Origin: Phaeobacter gallaeciensis DSM 26640
GTDB taxonomy: Bacteria > Pseudomonadota > Alphaproteobacteria > Rhodobacterales > Rhodobacteraceae
Length of the DNA stretch: 64,000 nucleotides
Direction of reading: 5' to 3'
Assembly: GCF_000511385.1 (NCBI RefSeq)
Contig: NC_023137.1
Location: 2,859,001 to 2,923,000, forward strand
Shown: positions 54,308-63,219 of the stretch, one piece after another
Numbering within the stretch: position 1 is the stretch's first letter
How the letters are laid out: every line of letters starts with the position of its first letter
Position numbers and translations under genes: made by a program
Notes under the pieces: generated by a model
The model's database searches: none
What the model was told of the DNA's origin: nothing
Seen by the model: only the letters and a program-made list of their open reading frames with translations

Positions 54308-55237
54308 CTACTTCATCTGGCGAAAGACACAGCCGTCGGTGATCAGTTCCGGTGGTGTCATACAGAGACCGCGCGCCACCTGAAACGCCGCCAGAACCTT
54401 GGGCACGTAATCACGCGTCTCGGCAAACGGCGGCACCCCCGCGTGGCTGCGCACAGTGCCTTCGCCTGCATTATATCCCGCGAGCACCAGAATCGGATCG
54501 CGGTTGAACTCTCCCATCAGCCAGTTGAGGTATTTCACCCCGCCCGCTATGTTCTCGCCACTGTCCAGGGCGTCACCAACCCCGAACCGCGCCGCGGTAT
54601 CCGGCATCAACTGCATCAATCCTTGCGCGCCAGCACTGCTAACCGCCTCAGCCTTGCCTGCCGATTCCACTGCAATCACCGCCAGCACCAATGCGGGAGA
54701 CACATCCGTCCCCACACTGGCCGTCAGAATCTGCACGCCGCGTTCGCCCGCGATATCCTGCAGCAGTTGCAGACGGGGCGCCGCCACCGGCGTGTCCCCA
54801 TCCAGCGCCCGCAACGCCTTGCCCAGGCGACCGGGACCGCCGTCTGCCAAACTGTCAGAGATCTCTGCCCAGAACCCGGTATAGCGCCCCTTATGCGGTG
54901 CTGCAGGTGCGCCCGCCTCCGTGGCTGCGGGCGGCGCGGGGATATTGGCGGGCGTCTCGATCTGTATCTTGATCCGCTGTTTGGTGCCGGGCTTGGGCGG
55001 GCGCACGCGCTTGGCTTCAAACTTAGGAAAAGGCGCCGGTGCGGCTTTCTCAACCGCCTGCGCTCCGCTCTCGCCGCCGCTGGTGGTCCAGATCACAGCC
55101 CAGGCCACAAGTGTTGCGGCAGCCCTGCGCAACCAACAGCCCACATGCCCACCATTGCCCCCAATACCGGGAAACCTGCGCCGACTCGTCGACGTATTGG
55201 CCGCCAAACGGCCAGAAATGGATCGCCAAAGACTCAT
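54308..55237 (-). CDS. Lytic transglycosylase, SLT type
   Basis: Cleaves glycan strands with anhydro-muramyl products. Starting at ATG 55237 gives 309 residues (MSLWRSISGRLAANTSTSRRRFPG); alternatives at 55330 (ATG) and 55402 (TTG) lack Shine-Dalgarno sites. A hydrophobic segment (LRRAAATLVAWAVIWTTSGG) may be a signal peptide or anchor, then a Pro/Lys linker. The SLT domain has the catalytic Glu in VIAVESAGKAEAVSSAGAQGLMQLMPDTAARFG and the GYNAGEGTVRSHAGVPPFAETRDYVPKVL motif. It is divergent from the Tad pilus genes and could make room for the pilus in the wall. Confidence 0.87.
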   Translation of the reverse strand: MSLWRSISGRLAANTSTSRRRFPGIGGNGGHVGCWLRRAAATLVAWAVIWTTSGGESGAQAVEKAAPAPFPKFEAKRVRPPKPGTKQRIKIQIETPANIPAPPAATEAGAPAAPHKGRYTGFWAEISDSLADGGPGRLGKALRALDGDTPVAAPRLQLLQDIAGERGVQILTASVGTDVSPALVLAVIAVESAGKAEAVSSAGAQGLMQLMPDTAARFGVGDALDSGENIAGGVKYLNWLMGEFNRDPILVLAGYNAGEGTVRSHAGVPPFAETRDYVPKVLAAFQVARGLCMTPPELITDGCVFRQMK

Positions 55238-55591
55238 GGGGCTGCTCTGCCTCTGTTTTTCGCCGCTAAGACTCGCTGAAGCGCTGGTAAAAATCCAGTT
55301 CCGCACCCCAGATTCTGGCAGATTTGCCATATTTACCAAGATCTGCCGCCCCTGAGCCACGGATATTGACAAGAAGTAAAAATAATACCCCTTCAAAATC
55401 AAATACTTAAATGGATCACTGGCGAAAAGTTAAAGTAGGGCAAATGAGTCCGCGTTTCAGCCCAAATCCTGCCACGCTCCGCTGGCTATATAGCTTCACA
55501 CCAAGTCGAACAGAGCCGAGCAGGAGAGAGCAGGCTCACAAACGTACGGCAAGGTTGAAACACACTTTTAGATCCTTTGGAGGGACGAACC
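55238..55591. other. Divergent control region of the Tad cluster
   Basis: 354 bp between the transglycosylase start and flp1. It is AT-richer than its surroundings (for instance 55363-55420) and includes TTGACA at about 55365 and CTATATAG near 55487, both possible promoter elements for a highly expressed pilin, but with no convincing 17-bp-spaced pair. No gene beyond the possible N-terminal extension of the minus-strand gene. Confidence 0.45.
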
Positions 55592-55777
55592 ATGATCAAA
55601 TTCATCAAAAACTTCCGTAAAGACGACTCTGGCGCCGTGACCGTTGACTGGGTTGTTCTGACCGCCGCTGTGGCCGCTCTGGCAGGTGTTGTTTACACCT
55701 CGATCGAAAACGGCGCGTCGAACCTGACATCCGCGACCGGCTCCTACCTGGGCACCAAAGGTCCGTCCGACTCCTAA
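55592..55777 (+). CDS. flp: Flp-type (type IVb) pilin 1
   Basis: 61 residues. GGAGG lies nine bases upstream of ATG 55592. Basic/acidic leader MIKFIKNFRKDDSG, then AVTVDWVVLTAAVAALAGVVYTSIENGASNL. The prepilin cleavage site is expected after the Gly, giving a mature start AVTVDW with Asp at +5 and Trp at +6, in place of the usual Glu-Tyr of Flp pilins. The polar tail ends LGTKGPSDS. First gene of the cluster; a hairpin follows. Confidence 0.95.
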   Translation: MIKFIKNFRKDDSGAVTVDWVVLTAAVAALAGVVYTSIENGASNLTSATGSYLGTKGPSDS

Positions 55778-55802
55778 GTCGCTTTTGACCTGACGAGTTT
55801 GA

Positions 55803-55835
55803 GGGCCGCGCCTTTTGCCTAAGGCGCGGCCCTTT
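55803..55835 (+). terminator. 12-bp hairpin after flp1 (attenuator)
   Basis: GGGCCGCGCCTT (55803-55814) and AAGGCGCGGCCC (55821-55832) are perfect reverse complements with a six-base loop, followed by TTT then G. It would reduce read-through into flp2 and cpaB so that the main pilin is made in excess. Confidence 0.8.
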
Positions 55836-55867
55836 GCCCAAGGAACCTTCGGTTAGCGAGGTCCAGT

Positions 55868-56044
55868 ATGAACAGGTTCAAGCAATTCATTGCCAAAGAT
55901 GACGGCGCAGTCACCGTTGACTGGGTGGTTCTGACCGCTGCGATCGTTGGGTTGGTTGTGCTCATCGCCGCCTCAATGGAGGATGGCGCATTGGGACTGG
56001 CCGACCTGCTGGCAGCCTATATGACCAATTGGTCGTTTAGCTGA
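55868..56044 (+). CDS. Flp-type pilin 2 (58 codons)
   Basis: A second pilin gene, short enough to be missed by length cut-offs. It reads MNRFKQFIAKDDGAVTVDWVV then LTAAIVGLVVLIAASMEDG and ends AYMTNWSFS. The GAVTVDWVVLTAA stretch is identical to that of Flp1, with the same Gly cleavage site and DW at +5/+6, but the mature tail is different and more hydrophobic. It starts 90 bp after flp1, beyond the hairpin, and precedes cpaB by 150 bp. A minor or alternative pilin is likely. Confidence 0.9.
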   Translation: MNRFKQFIAKDDGAVTVDWVVLTAAIVGLVVLIAASMEDGALGLADLLAAYMTNWSFS

Positions 56045-56194
56045 TCGGGGCGCGGCAACGCGTCTTGTCCGCCGGTGGCGATTGGCATCGGCGGCAGCAC
56101 TGGGACAGAACGCCCGGTTCAGGCAACGGTTTGACCGACCCAGGCGCCGGTGTTGCACCTGCAACCCCGGCAGCCCTTGATGAGAGGTACCACC

Positions 56195-57055
56195 ATGCGT
56201 GCAGTATTCGGACTTGTCCTCATTGTCGGAGTCGCCCTCGCCGGGGGGGCTGTGATGATGGCCAAGAATTATATCACCGCTTACCAAAACGAACTCGCCC
56301 GTGAGCGCGCCTCGCGGGGAGAGAACATTCCGTTGGTCGATGTCTTTATCGCCAACACGCAACTGAAATACGGCGAACGGCTGACCAAGGAGCATATCCG
56401 CTCCGTCCGCTGGCCCGAGAACGCCATTCCCGAAGGCGCCTTCTTGACCATGGATGCGCTGTTCCCGCCGCAATACCCCGATGATCATCGCGTGGTGCTG
56501 CGCCGCATGGAAAAGGATGAGGCGATTCTGGCGGTCAAGGTCACCAAACCCGGTGAAGACGCGGGCATCACCTCCCGCCTGTCCAAAGGCATGCGCGCCT
56601 TTGCGATCCGGGTTGATGTATCCTCCGGCGTGTCCGGTTTTCTGCGCCCCGGTGACCATGTGGACGTCTACTGGACTGGGTCGCTCAATGATCAGAATGG
56701 TGGTCGGAATGGCGAATTCACCCGCCTGATCCAGACCAATATCGAACTGATCGCCGTTGATCAGACTGCCGGTGGTGATCTGGATGGCGCCGTGATCGCG
56801 CGCACCGTAACTGCCGCCGTGCGCCCCGAACAGGTTGCCGCACTGGCGCAGGCACAATCCACCGGCCGCCTGTCTCTGTCGCTTGTGGGTGCTGGGGATG
56901 ACACCGTCGCCTCCGTGATCGAGGTCGACCAGCGCAGCCTGCTGGGTCTCGGCGCGATCGAGGCACCGCAGCAGGCCGAACAGGAAAAGGTTTGCACCAT
57001 TCGTACCCGTCGCGGTGCTGAGGTGGTCGAGATCCCGATTCCCTGCACCAACTGA
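56195..57055 (+). CDS. cpaB: Tad pilus periplasmic assembly protein CpaB (RcpC)
   Basis: 286 residues from ATG 56195 with GAGAGG upstream. One N-terminal helix (MRAVFGLVLIVGVALAGGAVMMAKNYI), then a SAF domain (PLVDVFIANTQLKYGERLTKEHIRSVRWPENAIPEGAF) and the RcpC core (GMRAFAIRVDVSSGVSGFLRPGDHVDVYWTG) that binds the secretin. The C-terminal CTIRTRRGAEVVEIPIPCTN ends with two Cys, possibly a disulfide. Confidence 0.94.
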   Translation: MRAVFGLVLIVGVALAGGAVMMAKNYITAYQNELARERASRGENIPLVDVFIANTQLKYGERLTKEHIRSVRWPENAIPEGAFLTMDALFPPQYPDDHRVVLRRMEKDEAILAVKVTKPGEDAGITSRLSKGMRAFAIRVDVSSGVSGFLRPGDHVDVYWTGSLNDQNGGRNGEFTRLIQTNIELIAVDQTAGGDLDGAVIARTVTAAVRPEQVAALAQAQSTGRLSLSLVGAGDDTVASVIEVDQRSLLGLGAIEAPQQAEQEKVCTIRTRRGAEVVEIPIPCTN

Positions 57056-57102
57056 ACCGCGACCGCGCATTCCTGCAAAGGTATCAGATGGATAACATAT
57101 CA

Positions 57103-57132
57103 AACACCGTCCCTCCTCGGGCGGTGTTTTTA
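57103..57132 (+). terminator. Terminator between cpaB and cpaC
   Basis: AACACCG (57103-57109) and CGGTGTT (57122-57128) continue inward by a wobble pair and two G-C pairs, then TTTTA. It implies cpaC starts from its own promoter in 57130-57270 as well as by read-through. Confidence 0.8.
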
Positions 57133-57282
57133 TGTGATTGTTGCCGACACTCCACAGGTCAGCCACTGTAGCTGCACCCCGGAAGTCTTTGATTCTTGCA
57201 AAAATTCGCCGATGCGCGCAGAGTGTCGCAAACAATGGGCAAAAAGACCCTGTATTGAGGCGTGATCGGAAAGGCAGGTCAC

Positions 57283-58689
57283 ATGGCTTTTAGACGGTAT
57301 GTTGCGGCGGCCCTGACGGGGCTTTCGCTGGTGTGTTTCCCGGTTGCAGATGCTGCCTGGGCGAATGGCTTGCGCGTGGTCAAAAAGGGCACCGCCGCCA
57401 ATCTTGAGGTGCCGATGAACCGGGCGGTGGTGGTCGAAAGCGACGTGCCCTTCTCCGAACTCAGCATCGCAAACCCCAGCATCGCCGATATTTCCTCACT
57501 GTCGGATCGCACAATCTACGTTCTGGGCAAGTCACCGGGCCTGACGACGTTGACCCTGCTGGATGCCTCTGGCCGCCTGATCACCAACGTCGATGTCCGC
57601 GTGGCCGCCGATGTCAGCGAGTTCAAGGAACGGCTGCGCCAGATCCTGCCCGGCGAAAAGATCGAAGTCCGCACCGCCAACGATGGCATCGTTCTGTCCG
57701 GCGTTGTGTCCAGTTCTGCCCGTTTGCAGCGGGCGCTGGATCTGGCCGAACGCTATGCGCCTGAGCGGGTCAGCAACCTAATGTCTGTCGGAGGCGTGCA
57801 GCAGGTCATGCTGAAGGTGCGTTTTGCCGAAATGCAGCGCACCGTCTCCAAATCCCTCAGCGCCTCGCTCGGCGTGAAGGGCGGCAACAGTGTCGGCGTC
57901 AACGGTGGTACCAGCACCCTCAACACCCAGGGCGCGCTGACCAACAGCCTGTCCGGCAACATCCCGGCCGCCAATGACAACACAGGCGCCTTTGTCTTCG
58001 GCTTCAATGCCGGTGCCTTCCAGGTGAACCTCCTGCTGGAGGCGCTGGAGCAGAAAGGCGTCGTCCGCACCTTGGCAGAACCCAATCTCTCTGCCCTCTC
58101 GGGGCAGGAGGCCAAATTTCTCGCCGGGGGCGAATACCCCATTCCCGTCGCCCAGGAAGACGGTATCATTACAATTGAATTCAAACCCTTCGGGATTGAG
58201 CTGAACTTCATTCCCCGCGTGGTAGATGCGGATGTGATCAATCTGGAAATGAAGGCCGCTGTCTCCGCCATTGATCCCACCAATTCGATTGAGCTGAACG
58301 GTCTCAGCATCGCGGCCTTCTCGCGCCGGGAAAGCGTGACGACGGTCGAAATGCGCGATGGTGAGAGCTTTGCCATTGCCGGCCTGATCCGCGATGAATT
58401 CCGCGACAACTCCTCGCAGCTGCCCTGGATCGGCGATGTTCCCGTCCTCGGCTCGCTGTTCCGCAGCGCCAACTATCAGCGCGCACAGACCGAACTGGTG
58501 ATCATCGTTAGCGCCCATCTGGTGACCCCGACACGCGGCGAGGCGTTGAGCCTGCCGACTGATCGCATTCGCCCGCCAAGTGAGAGTGAACTGTTCCTGA
58601 TGGGTCGGGTGGCCAAGGGCCAGAAAGGCCCCGCCAGCGAAGTGGCCAAGCAGGACTTCAACGGCTCTTACGGCTATGTGATGGATTAA
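57283..58689 (+). CDS. cpaC: Tad pilus outer-membrane secretin CpaC (RcpA)
   Basis: 468 residues from ATG 57283 with AAAGGCAGG in place. Signal peptide MAFRRYVAAALTGLSLVCFPVADAAWA; BON/N-domain region (VPMNRAVVVESDVPFSELSIANPSIADI, GKSPGLTTLTLLDASGRLI); secretin core with QVNLLLEALEQKGVVRTLAEPNLSALSGQEAKFLAGGEYP and RESVTTVEMRDGESFAIAGLIRDEFRDNSSQLPWIGDVPVLGSLFRS. Multimerises into the pilus exit channel. Confidence 0.96.
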   Translation: MAFRRYVAAALTGLSLVCFPVADAAWANGLRVVKKGTAANLEVPMNRAVVVESDVPFSELSIANPSIADISSLSDRTIYVLGKSPGLTTLTLLDASGRLITNVDVRVAADVSEFKERLRQILPGEKIEVRTANDGIVLSGVVSSSARLQRALDLAERYAPERVSNLMSVGGVQQVMLKVRFAEMQRTVSKSLSASLGVKGGNSVGVNGGTSTLNTQGALTNSLSGNIPAANDNTGAFVFGFNAGAFQVNLLLEALEQKGVVRTLAEPNLSALSGQEAKFLAGGEYPIPVAQEDGIITIEFKPFGIELNFIPRVVDADVINLEMKAAVSAIDPTNSIELNGLSIAAFSRRESVTTVEMRDGESFAIAGLIRDEFRDNSSQLPWIGDVPVLGSLFRSANYQRAQTELVIIVSAHLVTPTRGEALSLPTDRIRPPSESELFLMGRVAKGQKGPASEVAKQDFNGSYGYVMD

Positions 58690-58708
58690 GCAGAGGGATA
58701 TGGGGCAG

Positions 58709-59335
58709 ATGATCAGATATGCAGCACTCTTTGGCCTATCCCTGACAGTGGCCGCCTGTGAATATGAAGCGGGCGAACCGCTGGACCGTTCGGTCTTTGG
58801 TAATGCCACCAATTCCAACGCCGCCGTGATGGCCGGGGAACGCGATTTCGCAATCCAGCTCGCCACCCGCTTTGCCGAAGAGGTGCCGACCACCATCACC
58901 TTCGCCTTTGACAGCGCCCAGCTTGATGGAAATGCCCGCGCGGTGCTGGATCAGCAGGCCCATTGGATCCGGCAATTCCCCGAGGTGCGATTCCGGGTCT
59001 TCGGGCATACCGATGCCGTCGGCTCCGCCAGCTACAACAAGGCCCTTGGCCTGCGCCGCGCGCGCGCTGCTGTGAACTATCTTGTCGGGCGCGGGATCAG
59101 CCGCAGCCGATTGCAGGCCGTGGTCTCCTTCGGTGAGACACAGCCTCTGATCCCGACCTCAGACCGCGAGCGTCGCAACCGCCGCACCGTCACTGAAGTC
59201 AGCGGCTTCCTTAAGCGCCATCCCACTGTTCTTGATGGTAAATACGCGCAGATCATCTACCGAGAGTACATTGAAAGCGCGGTGCCACGCACCTCACTGA
59301 CCAGCGAACGCTCAATCAAAACCACTCTGGAATAA
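58709..59335 (+). CDS. OmpA-family lipoprotein of the Tad cluster
   Basis: 208 residues from ATG 58709 (58700 is the in-frame alternative). Lipobox LTVAAC near residue 17 gives an N-terminal lipidated Cys. The OmpA/MotB-like peptidoglycan-binding domain covers about 75-180: TITFAFDSAQLDGNARAVLDQQ, VFGHTDAVGSASYNKALGLRRARAAVNYLVGRGI and SFGETQPLIPTSDRERRNRRTV. Such genes sit next to the secretin in many Tad clusters and probably anchor the machine to the wall. A hairpin follows. Confidence 0.92.
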   Translation: MIRYAALFGLSLTVAACEYEAGEPLDRSVFGNATNSNAAVMAGERDFAIQLATRFAEEVPTTITFAFDSAQLDGNARAVLDQQAHWIRQFPEVRFRVFGHTDAVGSASYNKALGLRRARAAVNYLVGRGISRSRLQAVVSFGETQPLIPTSDRERRNRRTVTEVSGFLKRHPTVLDGKYAQIIYREYIESAVPRTSLTSERSIKTTLE

Positions 59336-59344
59336 GCGTGGCTG

Positions 59345-59372
59345 AACAGGGTTGGCAGCGGTTAACCCTGTT
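59345..59372. repeat. 9-bp inverted repeat after the OmpA lipoprotein gene
   Basis: AACAGGGTT (59345-59353) and AACCCTGTT (59364-59372) pair exactly around a ten-base loop. No T-run follows; possible mRNA-end hairpin or operator for the downstream cpaE promoter. Confidence 0.5.
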
Positions 59373-59539
59373 TAGACCTCATTAAGAATACCCCAGAAAT
59401 GGGCGGCCTTGGCCCCAATCTCGCCCAGATCTTCCCCGACATTGTTCTCAAGAGGTAATGTGCGTCCATCAGTCGGATGCGCGTGCTAGCGTAGTCCGGC
59501 CAATATGGCGCGACACGCCCCGAGAGAAGGATAACGGTG

Positions 59540-60772
59540 ATGAGCAGCGGTATGCCGCAGACAGAAGCGAATGCGATTGTTGCCTGTACGATCAGTCGGG
59601 ACGTGCAGAACTTCGACCTGCTGATCGAAGACATGGAAGCGACCATGGGCGAATCCTGGGGTGACCTCGGTTTCACTGAAGCTCTGGCCTTCTTCAATCA
59701 AAGCGAAGCCGAAGCGCTGGAATTTGTCGCCCTCGCACTGGACAGCGGCGACGAAGACAACCTGCCGCTGATGGGCACCATCATCACCGAGGCAAAGGCC
59801 CGCAATATCAAGGTGATCCTGATCGCCGAGGATGTCACCCCTGCCGCGCTGCACAACCTGCTGCGTCAGGGCGCTGATGAATTCATCCCCTACCCTCTGC
59901 CGGAAGGGGAACTGCAAGCCGCCATCGAACGGTTGCGTCTGGCCGATGCGGAGCGCAATGCCGAACCCCAGCATACGTTGAAGACCGGCAGCCAGCGCGA
60001 TGGCGCTGTCATCGTCTGCCATGGTTTGGCTGGTGGCAGCGGGTCGACCACGCTTGCGGTCAATCTCGCCTGGGAGCTGGCACAGCTCTCCACCTCCGAG
60101 ACCCCGCGGGTCTGCCTGCTGGATTTCGATCTGCAATACGGCTCGGCTGCAACCTATCTCGATCTGCCCCGCCGCGAGGTGGTGATGGAGATGTTCAGCG
60201 ACACTGAAAATCTCGACGAAGATGTCTTTGGTCAGGCGCTGGTCACCTATGAGGACAAGCTGCAAGTGCTGACCGCGCCGGTGGATATGATCCCGCTGGA
60301 GTTCATCACCCCCGAAGACATCGAACGGGTGGTAACGCTAGCGCGCAGTCACTTCGATTTTGTGGTCATCGACATGCCGCACACGCTGGTGCAGTGGTCG
60401 GAAACCATTCTCAATATGGCGCATGTCTATTTCTCCATGGTGGAGCTGGACATGCGGTCGGCGCAGAACGCGCTGCGCCTGAAACGGGCGCTGCAATCCG
60501 AGGACCTGCCGTTTGAAAAACTGCGGTTTGCGCTGAACCGGGCTCCGAAATTCACGGACCTGAGTGGCAAGAGCCGCGTGAAACGCATGGCGGAATCCTT
60601 GGGCATTTCCATCGACCTGCAACTGCCCGATGGCGGCAAGCAGGTGGCGCAGGCCTGCGATCATGGCACCCCATTGGCCAGCTCGGCGGCCAAGAACCCA
60701 CTGCGCAAGGAAATTCTGAAACTGGCCCAATCGCTGCATGACCTCGGTCAAAGCGACGCTGCGGCGGCCTGA
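59540..60772 (+). CDS. cpaE: Tad pilus localisation ATPase CpaE (TadZ)
   Basis: 410 residues, preceded by AAGGA nine bases before ATG 59540. A receiver-like N-terminal domain (about 15-140) is followed by a MinD/ParA-like ATPase. The P-loop reads HGLAGGSGSTTLAVNLAWELA: the deviant Walker A Lys and the Walker A GKT Lys are both absent, as in other CpaE proteins (GGxGSS/TT). LLDFDLQYGSAATYLD (switch) and DFVVIDMPHTL (Walker B) remain. Positions the pilus machine at the pole. Confidence 0.94.
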   Translation: MSSGMPQTEANAIVACTISRDVQNFDLLIEDMEATMGESWGDLGFTEALAFFNQSEAEALEFVALALDSGDEDNLPLMGTIITEAKARNIKVILIAEDVTPAALHNLLRQGADEFIPYPLPEGELQAAIERLRLADAERNAEPQHTLKTGSQRDGAVIVCHGLAGGSGSTTLAVNLAWELAQLSTSETPRVCLLDFDLQYGSAATYLDLPRREVVMEMFSDTENLDEDVFGQALVTYEDKLQVLTAPVDMIPLEFITPEDIERVVTLARSHFDFVVIDMPHTLVQWSETILNMAHVYFSMVELDMRSAQNALRLKRALQSEDLPFEKLRFALNRAPKFTDLSGKSRVKRMAESLGISIDLQLPDGGKQVAQACDHGTPLASSAAKNPLRKEILKLAQSLHDLGQSDAAAA

Positions 60773-60801
60773 ACCCAGATTTAACCAGGGGCGTTCTTTC
60801 C

Positions 60802-62241
60802 ATGTTCTCCAAGTACAAAAAACAGTCTGCCACACCACGCGCCGCCGCGCAGCCGGCCCCTGCGGCCGCACCGCAAAAGGCCCCCGCCCCGGCCGCCAGC
60901 ATGCGCAAACCCATGGCCCGCAAGGCGGCTGAGGCAACACCGGCGGACAAGGAACGCAAGCGCAAGGAGCGGATGGGCGAGATCAAGATCCAGCTGCACC
61001 GCGAACTGCTGGACAACCTCAACCTCGCCGCGCTGGAGCGTGCCAGCGAGGCCGAGCTGCGCGCTGAAATCTCCTCTATCGCCACTGAGATCCTTGAGGA
61101 AAAAGGCATCGTTCTCAACCGTGAGGACCGCCAGACCCTGACCAAGGAGCTTTATGACGAGGTCACAGGCCTTGGCCCACTGGAAACCCTGCTTCAGGAC
61201 GACACCGTCAACGATATTCTGGTCAACGGCCCGCAGCAGGTCTTTGTCGAACGCGATGGCAAACTCCAGCTCAGCGATGTGACTTTCAAGGATGAAAAGC
61301 ACCTGATGCGGATCATCGACAAGATCGTCTCCGCCGTGGGTCGCCGTGTCGATGAAAGCAACCCTTACGTGGACGCCCGTCTCGCCGATGGCTCGCGTTT
61401 CAACGCCATGGTGCCGCCAGTGGCCGTGGATGGCTCGCTGGTCTCGATCCGTAAATTCAAGAAGGACAAGCTGGGCATCGACGATCTGGTCAACTTCGGC
61501 GCCTTCACCGAGGAAATGGCCGCCTATCTTCAGGCCGCTGTCTCCACCCGTCTCAACGTCATCGTCTCCGGCGGTACCGGCTCCGGTAAAACCACCACCC
61601 TCAACGCGCTGTCATCCTTCATCGACAATGCCGAACGCATCCTCACCATTGAGGATACGGCGGAACTTCAGCTGCAACAGACCCATGTGGGCCGGATGGA
61701 AAGCCGCCCGCCCAACGTCGAGGGGCGCGGTGAGGTCTCGCCCCGCGACTGTCTCAAAAACGCCCTGCGGATGCGCCCGGACCGGATCATCGTGGGCGAA
61801 ACCCGCGGCGAAGAGGTCATCGACATGTTGCAGGCAATGAACACCGGCCACGACGGGTCCATGACCACGATCCACGCCAACTCTGCCCGCGACGGCATCT
61901 CACGTCTGGAAAACATGATCGCCATGGCCGGCATCGAAATGCCGATCAAGGCGGTGCGCAGCCAGATCGCCTCAGCGGTTAACATCATTGTGCAGGCCTC
62001 GCGTCTGCAGGACGGCTCCCGCCGCATGACCTCCATCACCGAAATCACCGGTATGGAAGGCGATGTGATCTCCATGCAGGAAATCTTCCGCTTCCAGCGC
62101 GTCGGCCTCACGCCGGAGAACAAGATCATCGGCCATTTCACCGCCACCGGCGTGCGCAGCCACTACTCCGAGCGGTTCCGCCTCTGGGGCTACGACCTGC
62201 CGTCCGCGATCTATGAACCTACCGTGATGGAGGCGCGCTGA
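60802..62241 (+). CDS. cpaF: Tad secretion ATPase CpaF (TadA)
   Basis: 479 residues. An Ala/Pro-rich N-terminus ([19 protein letters not shown]) is followed by the GspE/PilT-like ATPase: Walker [18 protein letters not shown], Asp box [12 protein letters not shown], Walker [41 protein letters not shown]. Powers pilin assembly and retraction. The last base of its stop is the first of the tadB ATG, so they are coupled. Confidence 0.97.
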   Translation: MFSKYKKQSATPRAAAQPAPAAAPQKAPAPAASMRKPMARKAAEATPADKERKRKERMGEIKIQLHRELLDNLNLAALERASEAELRAEISSIATEILEEKGIVLNREDRQTLTKELYDEVTGLGPLETLLQDDTVNDILVNGPQQVFVERDGKLQLSDVTFKDEKHLMRIIDKIVSAVGRRVDESNPYVDARLADGSRFNAMVPPVAVDGSLVSIRKFKKDKLGIDDLVNFGAFTEEMAAYLQAAVSTRLNVIVSGGTGSGKTTTLNALSSFIDNAERILTIEDTAELQLQQTHVGRMESRPPNVEGRGEVSPRDCLKNALRMRPDRIIVGETRGEEVIDMLQAMNTGHDGSMTTIHANSARDGISRLENMIAMAGIEMPIKAVRSQIASAVNIIVQASRLQDGSRRMTSITEITGMEGDVISMQEIFRFQRVGLTPENKIIGHFTATGVRSHYSERFRLWGYDLPSAIYEPTVMEAR

Positions 62242-63209
62242 TGCAACTGAGTGCAGAACCAATCATCTATGGTCTGATCTTCATCGGCGTTCTGGTGCTG
62301 GTCGAAGGTCTCTATCTGGTGACATTTGGCAAATCCATCAGCCTCAACAGCCGCGTCAACCGCCGCCTGGAGATGATGGACAAGGGCGGCAACCGCGAAC
62401 AGGTGCTGGAACAGCTGCGCAAGGAAATGCGCCAGCACATGAGCGCAAAGTCGATCCCGCTCTATTCGCTGCTGGCCGAGCGTGCACAAAAGGCAGCGAT
62501 TGCCTTCTCACCGCGTCAGCTGATCCTGATCATGGGCGGCGTCGCCGCCATCGCCTTCGTTGGCCTCAGCGTTGGCACCAGCGCCGAACTGCCGCTGCGC
62601 CTGCTGGCCTCGGTCATCATCGGCGTCGGCGCCGTGTTCTTCTGGGTCAATAAAAAAGCCGCCAAACGCATGGCCATGATCGAAGAGCAGCTGCCCGATG
62701 CCGTCGAACTGATGGTGCGGTCCCTGCGCGTTGGCCATCCGTTTTCCTCTGCTGTGCAGATCGTCGCCAATGAGGTCGAAGATCCGCTGGCCACCGAATT
62801 CGGCGTCATCGCCGACGAAAGCGCCTATGGCCGCGATGTGGGCGAGGCGTTGAAGGAAATGGCCGAACGCCTGGACATGCAAGACATGCGCTTCCTCGCC
62901 GTGGCTGTGACCATCCAGCAGCAATCGGGTGGTAACCTCGCTGAGGTGCTGGCCGGTCTGGCCAAGGTGATCCGCGCCCGCTTCCGCCTGTTCCGCCGTG
63001 TGAAAGCCATCACCGCCGAGGCGCAATGGTCCGGCAAATTCCTCTCCGGCTTCCCGCTGTTCTGTCTGGGCGGCATTCTGGCCAAGGATCCCGGCTATTA
63101 TGACAGCGTGATCGACCACCCCTGGTTCATCCCCGCCTGTTTCGTCGTTGGCGCCATGCTGACCGTCAATCTCTTCGTTATGCGCATGCTGACGAACATC
63201 AAGGTGTGA
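62241..63209 (+). CDS. tadB: Tad inner-membrane platform protein TadB
   Basis: 322 residues. T2SF domain with MEEQLPDAVELMVRSLRVGHPFSSAVQIVANEVEDPLATEFGVIADESAYGRDVGEALKEMAERLDMQDMRFLAVAVTIQQQSGGNLAEVLAGL, two N-terminal helices and two C-terminal helices. Works with TadC as the inner-membrane core. Confidence 0.94.
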   Translation: MQLSAEPIIYGLIFIGVLVLVEGLYLVTFGKSISLNSRVNRRLEMMDKGGNREQVLEQLRKEMRQHMSAKSIPLYSLLAERAQKAAIAFSPRQLILIMGGVAAIAFVGLSVGTSAELPLRLLASVIIGVGAVFFWVNKKAAKRMAMIEEQLPDAVELMVRSLRVGHPFSSAVQIVANEVEDPLATEFGVIADESAYGRDVGEALKEMAERLDMQDMRFLAVAVTIQQQSGGNLAEVLAGLAKVIRARFRLFRRVKAITAEAQWSGKFLSGFPLFCLGGILAKDPGYYDSVIDHPWFIPACFVVGAMLTVNLFVMRMLTNIKV

Positions 63210-63219
63210 GGCAAAACCC

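Noticed and set aside
60040..60080. CpaE as a broken ATPase because Walker A lysines are missing
   Set aside because: Loss of these lysines is common in CpaE/TadZ proteins, so it is a family feature rather than a local defect.
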